From an uncultured Ruminococcus sp. (lineage in GTDB: Bacteria; Bacillota; Clostridia; Oscillospirales; Ruminococcaceae): 64,000 nucleotides of DNA. A program made the position numbers and the translations under genes. The notes under the pieces are model-generated. The model was not told where the DNA came from and searched no databases. It was given only the letters and a program-made list of their open reading frames with translations. This document shows positions 19,033 to 28,926 of the stretch, piece by piece (position 1 is the first letter of the stretch; each line of letters starts with the position of its first letter). Location: NCBI GenBank assembly GCA_947345935.1, contig CAMZZN010000002.1:62001-126000 (forward strand), in the 5' to 3' direction.

Positions 19033-20310
19033 TTAACCCGGCAGGTTTTCAATAACTTTTATAAACTCTCTGTACATATAGAGAGAACCCAGGGCGATAA
19101 GCGGTATATTCTGCTTTTTGGCGTATTCGTATGCGGCGATGACGCCTTCTTCAAATTTTGTAAAATAGATTGCCGGAATCCCTTTGGCATTAAACGAATC
19201 TGCCAGCAGTCTGCTGTCAAGAGCACGTGGATTATCCGGTGTGACGGCAAACGCTTTGTCGGTCAGATCGCCCAGCATATCAGCGTAAAGGCTATACTCC
19301 TTATCAGCCATTACACCAATGAGAAGAGCAACTTTTTTCTCTGAACAAAGGCGAATGCTTTCGGCGGCACAGTTTATGCCGTCTGGATTATGAGAACCGT
19401 CAAAAATCACAAGGGGATCGTTTTTGAGTACCTCAAATCGTCCGTGCCATTTTGCTTCTTCAAGACCTGCTCTGACGTCATCGTCGGTTATATCCATACC
19501 ACGCTTCCTCAGAACTTCAACTGCTGTCAGTACATTTGCAGCATTATAAAGTTGATAAGTTCCGGTAAGGCGAATATGCATTCTGCCGAATCCCCTAAAG
19601 CAGAAATCCGTGCCGCCGACAGAACAGTAAACATCGGATATCCGGCTGAGGTCTGTTCGGTAAAGCTCTGAACCGGCTTTTTTTGCGGCTTCGGCTATCA
19701 CTCTATCTGCATCAGGATCATTTCCCCCGAAAAGAACAGGGCATCCTGGACGTATGATTCCGGACTTGTGACTTGCAATCTCCTCGGGAGTGTTGCCGAG
19801 AAAACTGCAATGGTCTTTTTGAACGTTTGTGATTACGGAGAGCAGGGGGGATTCAAGGACGTTGGTAGAATCAAGATCACCGCCCATTCCGCATTCGACA
19901 ACAGCAACATCACAGTTTTTTTCTGCGAATAATTTGTAGGCGGCAGCGGTAAGAACTTCAAATTCAGTTGGTTTGTCATTTATGCTTTCGCAAAGGGGAG
20001 TAAGCGAGCATATGAGTTCTCCGAATTCCTCACGGGAGATCTCGGCGCCGTTGATGCGAAAGCTGTCAGTGACTTCTGTAATTGCAGGGGAAGAAAAACT
20101 GCCTGTAAGATATCCGGCTGCTTTCAGGATGGAACAAAGCATAGCTCCGAATGAACCTTTTCCGTTTGTGCCCGATATATGAACGGTCTTTACTTTGTTC
20201 TGCGGATTGCCCAACAGCGACAAGATCCGGCTGATGCGTTCAAGACCCAGCTTGCTCCCTCTGAGTGAGGCGGTTTTCAGATATTCCAGGGCGTTGTCGT
20301 AAGCTGTCAC
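19033..20310 (-). CDS. folC: Folylpolyglutamate synthase / dihydrofolate synthase
   Basis: This 425-residue Mur-ligase-type enzyme adds glutamates to folates and, in bifunctional forms, makes dihydrofolate from dihydropteroate. The P-loop is HISGTNGKGSFGAML near residue 44-58, and the omega-loop/Mg region follows with VECGMGGDLDSTN near 138 and VITNVQKDHCSFLGNTPEEIASHKSGII around 160-185. The C-terminal domain has VIFDGSHNPDGI. Length matches the family. It starts at GTG in a GTGA overlap with the folT stop, so the two genes are translationally coupled. Control is by the folate riboswitch upstream of folT. Confidence 0.95.
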   Translation of the reverse strand: MTAYDNALEYLKTASLRGSKLGLERISRILSLLGNPQNKVKTVHISGTNGKGSFGAMLCSILKAAGYLTGSFSSPAITEVTDSFRINGAEISREEFGELICSLTPLCESINDKPTEFEVLTAAAYKLFAEKNCDVAVVECGMGGDLDSTNVLESPLLSVITNVQKDHCSFLGNTPEEIASHKSGIIRPGCPVLFGGNDPDADRVIAEAAKKAGSELYRTDLSRISDVYCSVGGTDFCFRGFGRMHIRLTGTYQLYNAANVLTAVEVLRKRGMDITDDDVRAGLEEAKWHGRFEVLKNDPLVIFDGSHNPDGINCAAESIRLCSEKKVALLIGVMADKEYSLYADMLGDLTDKAFAVTPDNPRALDSRLLADSFNAKGIPAIYFTKFEEGVIAAYEYAKKQNIPLIALGSLYMYREFIKVIENLPG

Positions 20311-20867
20311 TTTTTCACTCTTTCAAGCTGATCTGAAAAAGCTTTGTTTTTCAGCAGCAGATAAATAATATAGAATTCTAGTATTCCTATTCCAATGTAC
20401 AGCGGTATTCTGAGAAGCAGCACTTGTACAGGCGTATGAAAATATAAATACATACCTATTGATTTTAACAGCATAGAGCCTGTTGCATGAGCGGCAAGAA
20501 CGGAAAGAGCTGTTCTGGGACATTTATTCATCTTTGAAAGAAGAATAGATACAAGTCCTGAAACGAATCCGATAGAAGCCGCACCTATAGTTATGACCGG
20601 GTTAATAGAGTAGCCCACCAGGAGACATCCGATCAGGTCTGCGCCGGCGCCGACGGCTGCTCCGATAAACGGTCCGAAAAATATTCCTGCCATGAGAAGC
20701 GGCAGGTTCTCAAAGCTGATTCGGATGCTAGTTCCGATGTTGAAAGCCAGCACCTTTCCGAGCACGATGCTCATGGCGATGAACAGCGCTGATACAACCA
20801 GCACACGGGTGTTGCCGAAGAGTCTGAGACTCTTAACAGCGGAAGTTGTCTTGTTTGTTGAATTCAT
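20307..20867 (-). CDS. folT: ECF transporter substrate-binding (S) component for folate
   Basis: The 186-residue membrane protein has about six hydrophobic helices and the S-component pattern of energy-coupling-factor vitamin transporters: a small N-terminal basic segment, ALFIAMSIVLGKVLAF, then GPFIGAAVGAGADLIGCLLVG. It would capture folate at the membrane and couple to a shared EcfAAT module encoded elsewhere. I set the start at the ATG reading MNSTNKTTSAVK, 7 bases after AAGGAGGT, not the track start 9 codons upstream, which lies in the regulated leader. Specificity for folate is inferred from the overlap with folC and the THF-type riboswitch, both typical of folT. Confidence 0.88.
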   Translation of the reverse strand: MNSTNKTTSAVKSLRLFGNTRVLVVSALFIAMSIVLGKVLAFNIGTSIRISFENLPLLMAGIFFGPFIGAAVGAGADLIGCLLVGYSINPVITIGAASIGFVSGLVSILLSKMNKCPRTALSVLAAHATGSMLLKSIGMYLYFHTPVQVLLLRIPLYIGIGILEFYIIYLLLKNKAFSDQLERVKK

Positions 20868-20875
20868 AAAAAATA

Positions 20876-20911
20876 CCTCCTTTTCCTCACTCATATGACA
20901 AGAAAAGAAGG
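20876..20911 (-). promoter_or_regulatory. Ribosome-site sequestering hairpin of folT
   Basis: CCTTCTTTTC (20902-20911) can pair over ten consecutive bases (one G-U) with GAAAAGGAGG (20876-20885), which contains the folT ribosome site. A competing pairing, AAAAG with CTTTT just upstream, would free it. This fits translational control by the riboswitch. Confidence 0.6.
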
Positions 20912-20934
20912 CATAATGCTTTTAATTGTCCTAT

Positions 20935-21051
20935 GAAGCGGGATGCAAGATGCGAATCGCAGCCGCATGGCTTTCGTCCGCCGGACAACTCCCCGTCCCG
21001 GCAGCACTGGAATACCGGATCTCCGGTATAGCGAACACACCTTTACTCTTC
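20935..21051 (-). promoter_or_regulatory. Tetrahydrofolate (THF) riboswitch aptamer
   Basis: On the minus strand the leader opens GAAGAGTAAAGG and closes TTGCATCCCGCTTC, matching the conserved ends of class I THF aptamers (GGAGAGUA... and UUGCAUCCGCUCC). P1 is GAAG/CTTC. P2 pairs GGTGTGTTCGC with GCGATTCGCATC around a small internal loop. An ACGAAAGC segment follows an internal GC-rich hairpin. The position before folT-folC is the known context. The aptamer is a little longer than usual because of an extra ATACCGG/CCGGTAT hairpin. Confidence 0.8.
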
Positions 21052-21089
21052 AGTGATAATGTCGGCATAATTTTTAATGCCGCATATTT

Positions 21090-21118
21090 ATTATACTCCC
21101 GCAATTATGAATTGTCAA
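21090..21118 (-). promoter_or_regulatory. Promoter of the folT-folC operon
   Basis: On the minus strand TTGACA (21113-21118), 17 bases, TATAAT (21090-21095): full consensus. Transcription would start just before the THF aptamer. Confidence 0.87.
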
Positions 21119-21214
21119 TACGGAACATTGGTGAAATCATTCGTTTATTACGTATCTATTTTGTGCGTTTTCGACTATAAAACGGAAAATTATGCAGTAT
21201 GCAGGAAAAATCTG

Positions 21215-21243
21215 TTGACAATACGTAAAAAAAGTGATATACT
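21215..21243 (+). promoter_or_regulatory. Promoter of the XRE-cupin-acyl-CoA synthetase gene
   Basis: TTGACA (21215-21220), 17 bases, TATACT (21238-21243), with TGA before the -10. About 90 bases before the start codon. Confidence 0.82.
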
Positions 21244-21256
21244 AATTCTTATGTAA

Positions 21257-21275
21257 GCGTATACGCAAAGTATAC
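21257..21275 (+). promoter_or_regulatory. Candidate operator for the XRE domain
   Basis: GCGTATACGC (21257-21266) is a perfect 10-base palindrome just after the -10, followed by a second GTATAC (21270-21275). Its position over the likely transcription start suits repression, perhaps by the XRE domain of the same gene. Confidence 0.4.
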
Positions 21276-21333
21276 AATATGTATAAATTCAGCATAAAAA
21301 TCAGCTGATTTTACAGAAAGGAGCAGGCTTACT

Positions 21334-23640
21334 ATGAGTAATTTATTAAATCCGGAATTTAAGATAAGAGAGGTCGCTGAGCGAATTAGAGCTACACGTG
21401 AGTCGGTAGGTCTGACCCCTGAGGAAATGGCTGAAAAAGTAGGAATGACATCCTTTGAATATCTTGCCTATGAGGGTGGGGCAAAGGATTTCAGTTTCTC
21501 GTTTATCTATAAATTCGCAGGCGCAACAGGCGTTGAGATCACTGATCTCATGGAGGGCGAATCCCCTCATATCAATAGTTTTGATATTACGAGAAAAGGT
21601 GAAGGTCTGCCCATTGCACGCCGAAAGGGTCTTACCTATCAGCGTCTTGCCCCGAACTTCAGAAACAAAATCGGAGAACCGTTCCTTGTTACGATTCCAT
21701 ATGTTGATGAAAAGTTCAGAGTTGCCCATCCTCATACCCATGAGGGACAGGAAATGGATATTGTTGTAAGCGGTCAGCTTAAAGTTCAGGTCGGAGATAA
21801 TATCGAGATCCTGAATGAGGGAGACTCTATATATTATGACAGTTCAGAACCCCACGACGAATGGGCTGTAGGCGGCAGCGAGTGCAAATTCTATGCCGTT
21901 GTATTCGGTGCAAACGCTCCGCAGAGAGCTATCCAGCACCTTGATCCCGTTATTCTGCCCGGTGTTACAAACTTCGATCTTGCAAAGGTGGAAAATCCTG
22001 TTGCAGATAAATTTGTGGAAGTTGAAACCGATGAAAACGGCGCAATGAAGAATATCCGCTTCAAGAACGTTGAATCATTTAATTTTGGCTTTGATGTTGT
22101 CGATGTTCTTGCCGAAAAGAATCCTGACAAGTGCGCTCTCATTTATGTTTCCAACGAAATGGAAGAAAAGCGCTTTACGTTCAGCGATATCAAGAAATAC
22201 TCCAATCAGGCGGCTAATTATTTCCGTTCAATGGGAATCCGCAAAGGCGACAGAGTAATGCTCGTCCTCAAAAGACACTATCAGTTCTGGTTTGCAATCA
22301 ATGCGCTCCATAAGCTTGGCGCTATAGTAATTCCGGCTACAAATCAGCTTGTTCAGCATGATTTCACATATCGTTTCCAGGCAGCCGACGTAAAAGCTAT
22401 CGTCTGCACAGGAGACGGCGATGTTGCACATCAGGTCGATCTTGCCGTTGAGGAATGCGGTATGAACATCATTAAGATGATGGCGCACGGTCAGCGTGAC
22501 GGATGGTTCAGCTTCGACGAAGGCATTAAGGGTTGCAGCGACGTATTTGAACGTCCCACTGATCCGAACGAACTCTCCTGCGGTCATGAGCCTAACCTCA
22601 TGTACTTCACTTCAGGAACCACAGGCTATCCTAAAATTGCGGCGCACAGTCATCTGTATGCGCTCGGTCACTTTGTGACAGCCCGCTACTGGCACAATGT
22701 CGATCCTAACGGCATTCATTTTACTATCTCCGATACGGGCTGGGGTAAGGCTCTCTGGGGCAAACTCTACGGTCAATGGCTCAGCGAGACCTGCGTTTTC
22801 GTTTATGACTTTGACCGCTTTGACGCAAATAAGATCCTGCCTATGTTCGCAAAGTACGGTATAACTACTTTCTGCGCTCCACCCACAATGTTCAGATTCT
22901 TTATCAAAGAAGATCTGTCAAAGTTTGATCTCAGCAGCATCAAGTATGCGACAGTAGCCGGAGAAGCTCTTAATCCGGAAGTATACAATCAGTTCCTCAA
23001 GGCAACGGGAGTAAAGCTCATGGAAGGCTTCGGTCAGACTGAAACAACTCTCGTTATAGGAAATTTCGTAGGTATGACGGCTCGTCCCGGTTCTATGGGC
23101 AAGCCTAATGTACAGTATGATGTTGACATTGTTGATCCGGAAGGAAATCCTGTAAAACCCGGCGAGACAGGTGAGATAGTTATACGCACCGACAAGAATA
23201 CGCCTCCCGGACTTTTCCTGGAATACTATAATGACGAGGAAAAGACAACGGAAGCATGGCATGACGGAATTTATCATACGGGCGACACCGCCTGGAAGGA
23301 TGAGGACGGCTATTATTGGTATGTCGGACGTGTTGACGACGTTATTAAGTCGTCCGGCTATCGTATCGGACCATTTGAGATCGAAAGCGTTATTATGGAA
23401 CTTCCGTATGTTCTGGAATGCGGCGTAAGCGCTGCTCCCGATCCTATAAGAGGTCAGGTCGTAAAGGCTTCTATCGTTCTCACTAAGGGAACTGTCGGAA
23501 CTGATGAACTGAAAAAGGAGATCCAGAATTACGTCAAGGAGCATACTGCTCCTTATAAATATCCGAGGATCGTTGAGTTCCGTGACGAACTTCCAAAGAC
23601 TATCAGCGGAAAGATCAGAAGAGTTGAACTTAAAGGTTAA
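21334..23640 (+). CDS. Fusion of XRE-cupin regulator and AMP-forming acyl-CoA synthetase
   Basis: This 768-residue protein joins two normally separate units. Residues about 12-70 are an XRE-type helix-turn-helix (RIRATRESVGLTPEEMAEKVGM), and about 110-195 a cupin domain with HPHTHEGQEMDIVVSG. From about 255 an acyl-CoA synthetase of the medium-chain/acetate ligase type begins, with P-loop YFTSGTTGYPK near 422, GFGQTETT near 566, YHTGDTAWKDEDGYYWYVGR near 645, and the catalytic Lys in PKTISGKIRR near 760. It would adenylate a carboxylic acid and load it on CoA; the HTH suggests it also binds DNA, possibly its own operator. No frame change or stop separates the parts, so the fusion is real. The acid substrate is unknown. 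Confidence 0.9.
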   Translation: MSNLLNPEFKIREVAERIRATRESVGLTPEEMAEKVGMTSFEYLAYEGGAKDFSFSFIYKFAGATGVEITDLMEGESPHINSFDITRKGEGLPIARRKGLTYQRLAPNFRNKIGEPFLVTIPYVDEKFRVAHPHTHEGQEMDIVVSGQLKVQVGDNIEILNEGDSIYYDSSEPHDEWAVGGSECKFYAVVFGANAPQRAIQHLDPVILPGVTNFDLAKVENPVADKFVEVETDENGAMKNIRFKNVESFNFGFDVVDVLAEKNPDKCALIYVSNEMEEKRFTFSDIKKYSNQAANYFRSMGIRKGDRVMLVLKRHYQFWFAINALHKLGAIVIPATNQLVQHDFTYRFQAADVKAIVCTGDGDVAHQVDLAVEECGMNIIKMMAHGQRDGWFSFDEGIKGCSDVFERPTDPNELSCGHEPNLMYFTSGTTGYPKIAAHSHLYALGHFVTARYWHNVDPNGIHFTISDTGWGKALWGKLYGQWLSETCVFVYDFDRFDANKILPMFAKYGITTFCAPPTMFRFFIKEDLSKFDLSSIKYATVAGEALNPEVYNQFLKATGVKLMEGFGQTETTLVIGNFVGMTARPGSMGKPNVQYDVDIVDPEGNPVKPGETGEIVIRTDKNTPPGLFLEYYNDEEKTTEAWHDGIYHTGDTAWKDEDGYYWYVGRVDDVIKSSGYRIGPFEIESVIMELPYVLECGVSAAPDPIRGQVVKASIVLTKGTVGTDELKKEIQNYVKEHTAPYKYPRIVEFRDELPKTISGKIRRVELKG

Positions 23641-23651
23641 ATAATATAAAG

Positions 23652-23684
23652 AAAAGCGGCGGTCATTAACTGACCGCCGCTTTC
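23652..23684. terminator. Bidirectional terminator
   Basis: AAAGCGGCGGTCA pairs with TGACCGCCGCTTT across TTAAC. It sits between convergent genes (the fusion gene and the solute-binding gene). Confidence 0.85.
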
Positions 23685-23719
23685 CTATTGGAGATATTGT
23701 AAATTGAAGATGTCTTATT

Positions 23720-26242
23720 TTATCCGAAATTTTCCGAAAGGTAGATAGAAATACGATTTTGTAACATATATGCACATTCATCCGGAGTTATTTCATTGTG
23801 GAATAAACGCTGAAGCTCTTCATGATAAATGTCATATACATCATTATACTTTTCCTTATCTTCATTTGTGGCATTGTCAATATCGTAAGATAAAACAGCG
23901 CCGGCAATGTATTTATCAACAATTGCTATGTCATCATCCGTTAAATTTCCAAGTTCGATATACTTCACGTTACCGTTTTCGTCCAAATATCCGGTGGGGT
24001 AGAGGTAGCCGGTATAATTTTCGTATCCGACTGAATATTCATTGTTCTGCGGTTCCTGGTCATTTTTCCTGTATATCTCAAGACCGCTGTTCGTGACCGG
24101 GAATCCGGCTCCTGTATTATATGCGTTCTTACAGCATTTGTCGCTTAGTTGATACTTTATGAACTCCCAGGCAAGTTCTTTGTTTTCCGAGCATTCCGGA
24201 ATAGCAAACTGACGATTCCGAAAGCTGAATACAGCCGTATCCATTTTTCCGTCTACTTCGCCAAGTACGGTAACGTCTTCATTGCCGAAAGTTCCTTTTA
24301 TTTGATATAAATAATTCATGTATCTGCTGATGTGGCTGTTGTTTAAAAGCACCTTATTCTCGATATACCGGCATTGCTGATCTATCCACTGCTGCTGTCT
24401 CTCCTCCTCGGAGGGTTCTTCATAAACGTAATTTTCATCAGGTTCAGGATCGGGCTCGCCTGCCTGACAGTATTCAAGAAATCGGAGGAACTGCGGCGAA
24501 TCAAAGTGACATTCAGCTTTGTCTATGTCCATCCAGTGCCAAAGGCTTATAATGCCTGATCTGCTATACTGCGTCTTATAGCTTTCGTCCTGGGCTTCTC
24601 TGCCAAGTATATTGCTTTCGTTTTCGATATAATCCATGTAGGTATCAAAATCCCATTCTTTTACATCCTTGACAAATTTTGTTTTTGCAGTATTTGGAAG
24701 TAAAAGGCTGAAATTTGTCGGAATTGAATAAATATGACCGTCAAAGTATTCGTCTACGGCGTTCAGCAGACTGGGGACAAAGCTTTCACGGGTAAGGGTA
24801 TCGTCCTTGTCCATAAAATCGTAAAGATCGCATAGAGCGCCCATGCCGGCAAGATCAATTCCGCCGCAAACTCCGGTGGGGGAGTTTCCGCCGTCAAGAA
24901 CCAATATATCCGGCAGATCTCTTTTTGTAACATCTTGTCTGAATTTATTGACGGCTGCGTCGTGAGCGTCATCTAATTTTTTAAAGTAAGCTTCCATCGC
25001 TTCGTCGTCGTTGAAGTCCATATTCTGCGGAACAGGATTATTTTCATTATAATATTTTACCTTGATGCGGCAGTTGCTGTTGTTGTCGTTAAAATCTTCA
25101 ACGACGGAGCTGAAAAATTCATCTTCATTGAACATTCCGACAGTTATTGTCAGAATATTTTCAAGTTCTGCCGGATCGCACTGCGTGAAGCTTTTGAGAC
25201 TGACCGACCAGTCACTGTAATTGGTGATCGGAACAATAAATTCACCGTCAGAGCCAATGGCAAAGTCTGAAAAATTGCTGGAATTAAGTCCGGCTGCGTT
25301 AAGGCTGAAAAGTGATTCTATGGTATTGTTATCTGATCTTATGCCGTAGATCGTTGTCATAGAGCTGACATACATCGAGTAGTCTCCAGAACCGGGAACG
25401 ATATCGTACGATACAGTTTCCGGAAACTTATATGTCAGATCTGTTTTTTCAGCTTTTCCCTCAGAATTTACTTTACAGAACTGTACGATTTCGTCGTTGG
25501 TACGGACAGCGCATATTATATTTCCGTCCTTATCCAAACCGATACTTTCGGCAGAACAGCCGTCATCAACGGTAAGTTCATTGATGTAAGTACCGTCGAT
25601 TGAGAATACCTCGTATGTTCCGTTGATGCTTACCACTAATGTTTTTCCGTCCGAAGCCATTCCGCTTATTGCGGTATCCCTTTCAGGCGTTACTGGACAG
25701 CTTATTATATCGTTTGCAGTGACCACGTTTCCGTCGGGGGCGTAGGTGTATATCCGGAAACTGTAGCTTGCGGCTACGTCATATTCTTCCTGGCTGTAGT
25801 CGGGGGATGATGTGTCAGGGGCGGGGAGATCGCCGTAATCCACGTTGTTTACAAAAGCCACGGCAGTTCCGTCGTCAAGTACGGTGATATTGTAGTTTGC
25901 ACCAACGTTAAAGTCGGGATAATCTACTTCTTTGAATTCCGTAAAGTCACGGTCAGTGATCCAGAACTGCGGAGATTTTTTTCCTGCGCCTAACAGAAGA
26001 TAATTGCTTCCGCCGTTAAAAACGTTGGAGCAGTAGATCATATTCATATCCGTAGGAATCTCAAGAGATTTTCTTTTGTATGCCACATCCGTAAGCTTTA
26101 CGGCAGACATTCCCTCAGCGTCCGGAATTTCATTTCAGGAAACGCCGCCGCTGTTTTTGTTTTTATCTTTATTTTTGCTTTCACATGAAAAGCACGCTGT
26201 GCAGACTGTCAGTGCAGAGATAAATGCAAGTAATTTTTTCAT
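23720..26242 (-). pseudogene. Solute-binding lipoprotein gene interrupted by an in-frame TGA
   Basis: The ORF track shows only 796 residues from an internal ATG, but reading upstream in the same frame gives a lipoprotein start at 26242: MKKLLAFISALTVCTACFSC, then a Lys/Asn linker, then TGA at 26135-26137, then NEIPDAEG and the main body. The 840-codon gene is therefore intact except for one stop just after the lipobox. The body has an N-terminal beta-rich, propeller-like half (about 370 residues) and a C-terminal half like family 1 extracellular solute-binding proteins (ITVGMFNEDEFFSSVVEDFND). It is a paralogue of the next gene upstream, whose linker has no stop. If not recoded, the protein would lack export. 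Other genes here end in TGA, so it is a true stop. Confidence 0.8.
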
Positions 26243-26261
26243 TCTAATCAACCTTTCTTAA

Positions 26262-28676
26262 TTATCCGAACTGCTCGGAGAGATAAATGGATATACGACT
26301 CTGTATCATTGCAGCGCAATCCTCGGCAGAGGATTCACCGTGGAAGAACTTTTCAATTTCATCGTTAAAGATGCGCATTGTTTCAGAAGTCTGTTCGTTG
26401 GTGAAGGCAGCGTAGATGTAGGACTGATCGCTCGGCTTTGCGGAATCTATAAGCTCGTTTACTTCTGCAACGACACTATCATCTACATAGCCGAGACGCT
26501 CGTAGATATAATTTCCGTCTCTATCCTTTATCCACGTATTGTAAACGCAGCCGCCGTAATCTTTGAGAGTAGGTTCGTGTTTATGATCCTCCGGCTGTCT
26601 TTCATATTCCTCTAAAATCTTCATGCCGCTTTTAGTCGGAACAAAATATTTTCCCCAGCCGTAGTTTTCTGTTAAGTAATGATTTTTGTAATAATCGTCG
26701 CTGAGCATATGCTTTATAAATTCCCATGCAAGCTCTTTATTTTCCGAAGCTTTTGTGATTCCGTATGAATTAGATTCAGTCTCTATGACCGGACCGCCGT
26801 TTTCCGATCCGGGTTTACCGAGAACGGTAAACGGTTCACCGCCGAACTCGCCTTTGGTCAAATTAATGTAATCTTTATAACAGAATATAGAACCGTTTGT
26901 AAAAAGCTCACGGTTTTCTCTGATAGCATAGGCATATTTGCGTTCTTCGGCGTCCTGGTCGTATTCTTCGCCCTCGGATGCATATGTGTACTGATTGTCC
27001 GGAATACCCTCATATGCATATTTCAAAGCACGTATAAAGTCAGGAGAATCAAAGTTGCATGAGACATTTTTAAAGTCAAGATAATCGCTGAAACTGTCAA
27101 TACGAAGCCGCTGCCATTGAGTTTCTTCCTTGTTTTTAAATTCGTCAGCCATACCTGCCGGAGGATCTTCAAGAAGATCCAGATATGTATTGAAATTCCA
27201 GTTTTCTATATCTTCCACAAGTTCGGTCTTTGCTATATATGGGAGACGAACTCTGAATGATTCCGGCATCAGGTACAAATGACCGTTAAAATTATAGTCA
27301 AGATGTTCAAGCAGACTTGGTACAAGCGCATCACGGTTGAGGTTTTCGTCATTGTCCATGAACTCATAGAGATCGCAGTAAATATCCATGTTCAGAGTGT
27401 TGAAATCGCCGATCATTCCGTTTATTTCGCTTGAAACGATAATGTCGGGAAGATTACCGCCAAGAGCGTCCTGCTTTATCTGTTCCGTGGCGTCCTCATA
27501 TTCTTCGCTGTCGCCGCCGTATGATTTCAGCGTGATCTGGTAATCCTGATTTTCGTCATTGAAGATTTCAATATATTCTTCCAAAGGCCAGTTCCTGCCG
27601 TAAAAGCCGATTGTGAGCGTCGGGATATTTTCAAGCTCTGAGGGGGCGCAGGGAATAAAACGATTTATTTTGCAAGTCCAGTTGCTGTAATTGGTAATCG
27701 GAACTGCAAAATATCCGTCCGGACACATGACAAAGTTGGAGAAGTTGCTGGAGTTAAGTCCGGCACGGTTGACGTTGAACAGAGGAACGATGGAATCGTC
27801 CCCGGATCTTATGCCGTATATCGTAGTCATGGAACGTATGAACATAGTATAATCGCCCCAGCCCGGCTCTATTTCCCCGTAGACAGTTTCGGAAAGTCCG
27901 TATGTCACAGAGCTTTTCTTTGTCTCGCCCTTGTCGGTTATCTCACGGAGCTGCACGCTGTCGGCATCGGTGCGGATGGCTGCCATAAGCTTTCCGCTGT
28001 TGTTCTTGCCGATATTCTCGATCGTTTCGCCGTCGTTTGCGGTCAGTGCGCCGATATATGTACCGTCTACAGAGAATACTTCGTAACTTCCGTCGATATT
28101 TGCGATAACTGTTTTTCCGTCTGAAACGCAGTCGGTTATTTGCGTCATTTGTTCCGGAAGCGTTGAAAAGCCATTGACTTCGCTGTCGGAGATAAGCTTG
28201 CCGTCGGTGGAAAATGTCATAATCCTGAACGTGTACTCCGCCGCCGCTTCGTATTCTTCAATGTAACGATCATCAGAATTTTCGTCAGGGGCGGGAAGAT
28301 CGCCATGAGTTATGTCGTTCAGAAATACCGTCAATACCCCGTCATCTGAAACGTCCGGCATATAGGAAGCACCGTATCTGAAGTCGGGGATATCCACCTT
28401 TTCAAAGGACGAAAGATCTGCATTTGCGATCCAGAAAGCAACGCCGTCTGATGATGCTCCGGTGATAAAATATTTTGAACATTTGTCAAAAGCATCGACC
28501 CTAAAAATCATCTTCGTGCCGTCCGGTATCTTTATCAGTTCTTTTTTGTAGGCGGTATCGCTCATTTTTTCAGCGTTAAATGAGAGTTCTTTATCCTGTT
28601 TTTCATTTTTTTTTGCGCATGATACAGCGGAAGCACAAAGTGTAATTGCGGAAATTATTGCGAGTATTTTTTTCAT
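26262..28676 (-). CDS. Extracellular solute-binding lipoprotein with N-terminal propeller-like domain
   Basis: I start this at the ATG giving MKKILAIISAITLCASAVSC, a clear lipoprotein signal with lipobox; the track start 16 codons earlier has no ribosome site. The 804-residue protein has an N-terminal half of repeating beta-strand segments (SDGKTVIANIDGSYEVFSVDGTYIG...), then from about residue 375 a fold like sugar-binding proteins of ABC importers (LTIGFYGRNWPLEEYIEIFND, AWEFIKHMLSDDYY). No permease or ATPase genes are adjacent, so it may serve a remote transporter or act as a sensor. It is closely paralogous to the following gene, 19 bases on, so they form a tandem duplication and probably one operon. 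Confidence 0.8.
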   Translation of the reverse strand: MKKILAIISAITLCASAVSCAKKNEKQDKELSFNAEKMSDTAYKKELIKIPDGTKMIFRVDAFDKCSKYFITGASSDGVAFWIANADLSSFEKVDIPDFRYGASYMPDVSDDGVLTVFLNDITHGDLPAPDENSDDRYIEEYEAAAEYTFRIMTFSTDGKLISDSEVNGFSTLPEQMTQITDCVSDGKTVIANIDGSYEVFSVDGTYIGALTANDGETIENIGKNNSGKLMAAIRTDADSVQLREITDKGETKKSSVTYGLSETVYGEIEPGWGDYTMFIRSMTTIYGIRSGDDSIVPLFNVNRAGLNSSNFSNFVMCPDGYFAVPITNYSNWTCKINRFIPCAPSELENIPTLTIGFYGRNWPLEEYIEIFNDENQDYQITLKSYGGDSEEYEDATEQIKQDALGGNLPDIIVSSEINGMIGDFNTLNMDIYCDLYEFMDNDENLNRDALVPSLLEHLDYNFNGHLYLMPESFRVRLPYIAKTELVEDIENWNFNTYLDLLEDPPAGMADEFKNKEETQWQRLRIDSFSDYLDFKNVSCNFDSPDFIRALKYAYEGIPDNQYTYASEGEEYDQDAEERKYAYAIRENRELFTNGSIFCYKDYINLTKGEFGGEPFTVLGKPGSENGGPVIETESNSYGITKASENKELAWEFIKHMLSDDYYKNHYLTENYGWGKYFVPTKSGMKILEEYERQPEDHKHEPTLKDYGGCVYNTWIKDRDGNYIYERLGYVDDSVVAEVNELIDSAKPSDQSYIYAAFTNEQTSETMRIFNDEIEKFFHGESSAEDCAAMIQSRISIYLSEQFG

Positions 28677-28926
28677 ATAAACACAACCTTTCATAAAAGT
28701 GTTTTCACAAGTAAGTGATTTCATCGTATGAAAAAGACGAAATATTTTTGATAATTGTAGATATGCACAAATAACGGCTTGTCGATGTGTGTAATATCAC
28801 GAATTTTGATTTAGGTCTTTTATTTTTTTCAAGGTTGTGTTATAATTAAAGAAATATACGGAATGCACTTTAAGGCGGTCAATATATGACTGCTTTGATA
28901 AAATTTTTGTTCAGTAGGTGTTGAAA

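Noticed and set aside
20935-21051. FMN, cobalamin or TPP riboswitch before folT
   Set aside because: The conserved cores of those classes are missing; ends, P2 and gene context fit the THF class better.
26135-26137. Selenocysteine or alternative-code reading of the TGA
   Set aside because: Many genes here end in TGA, no SECIS-like hairpin was seen, and solute-binding linkers need no Sec.
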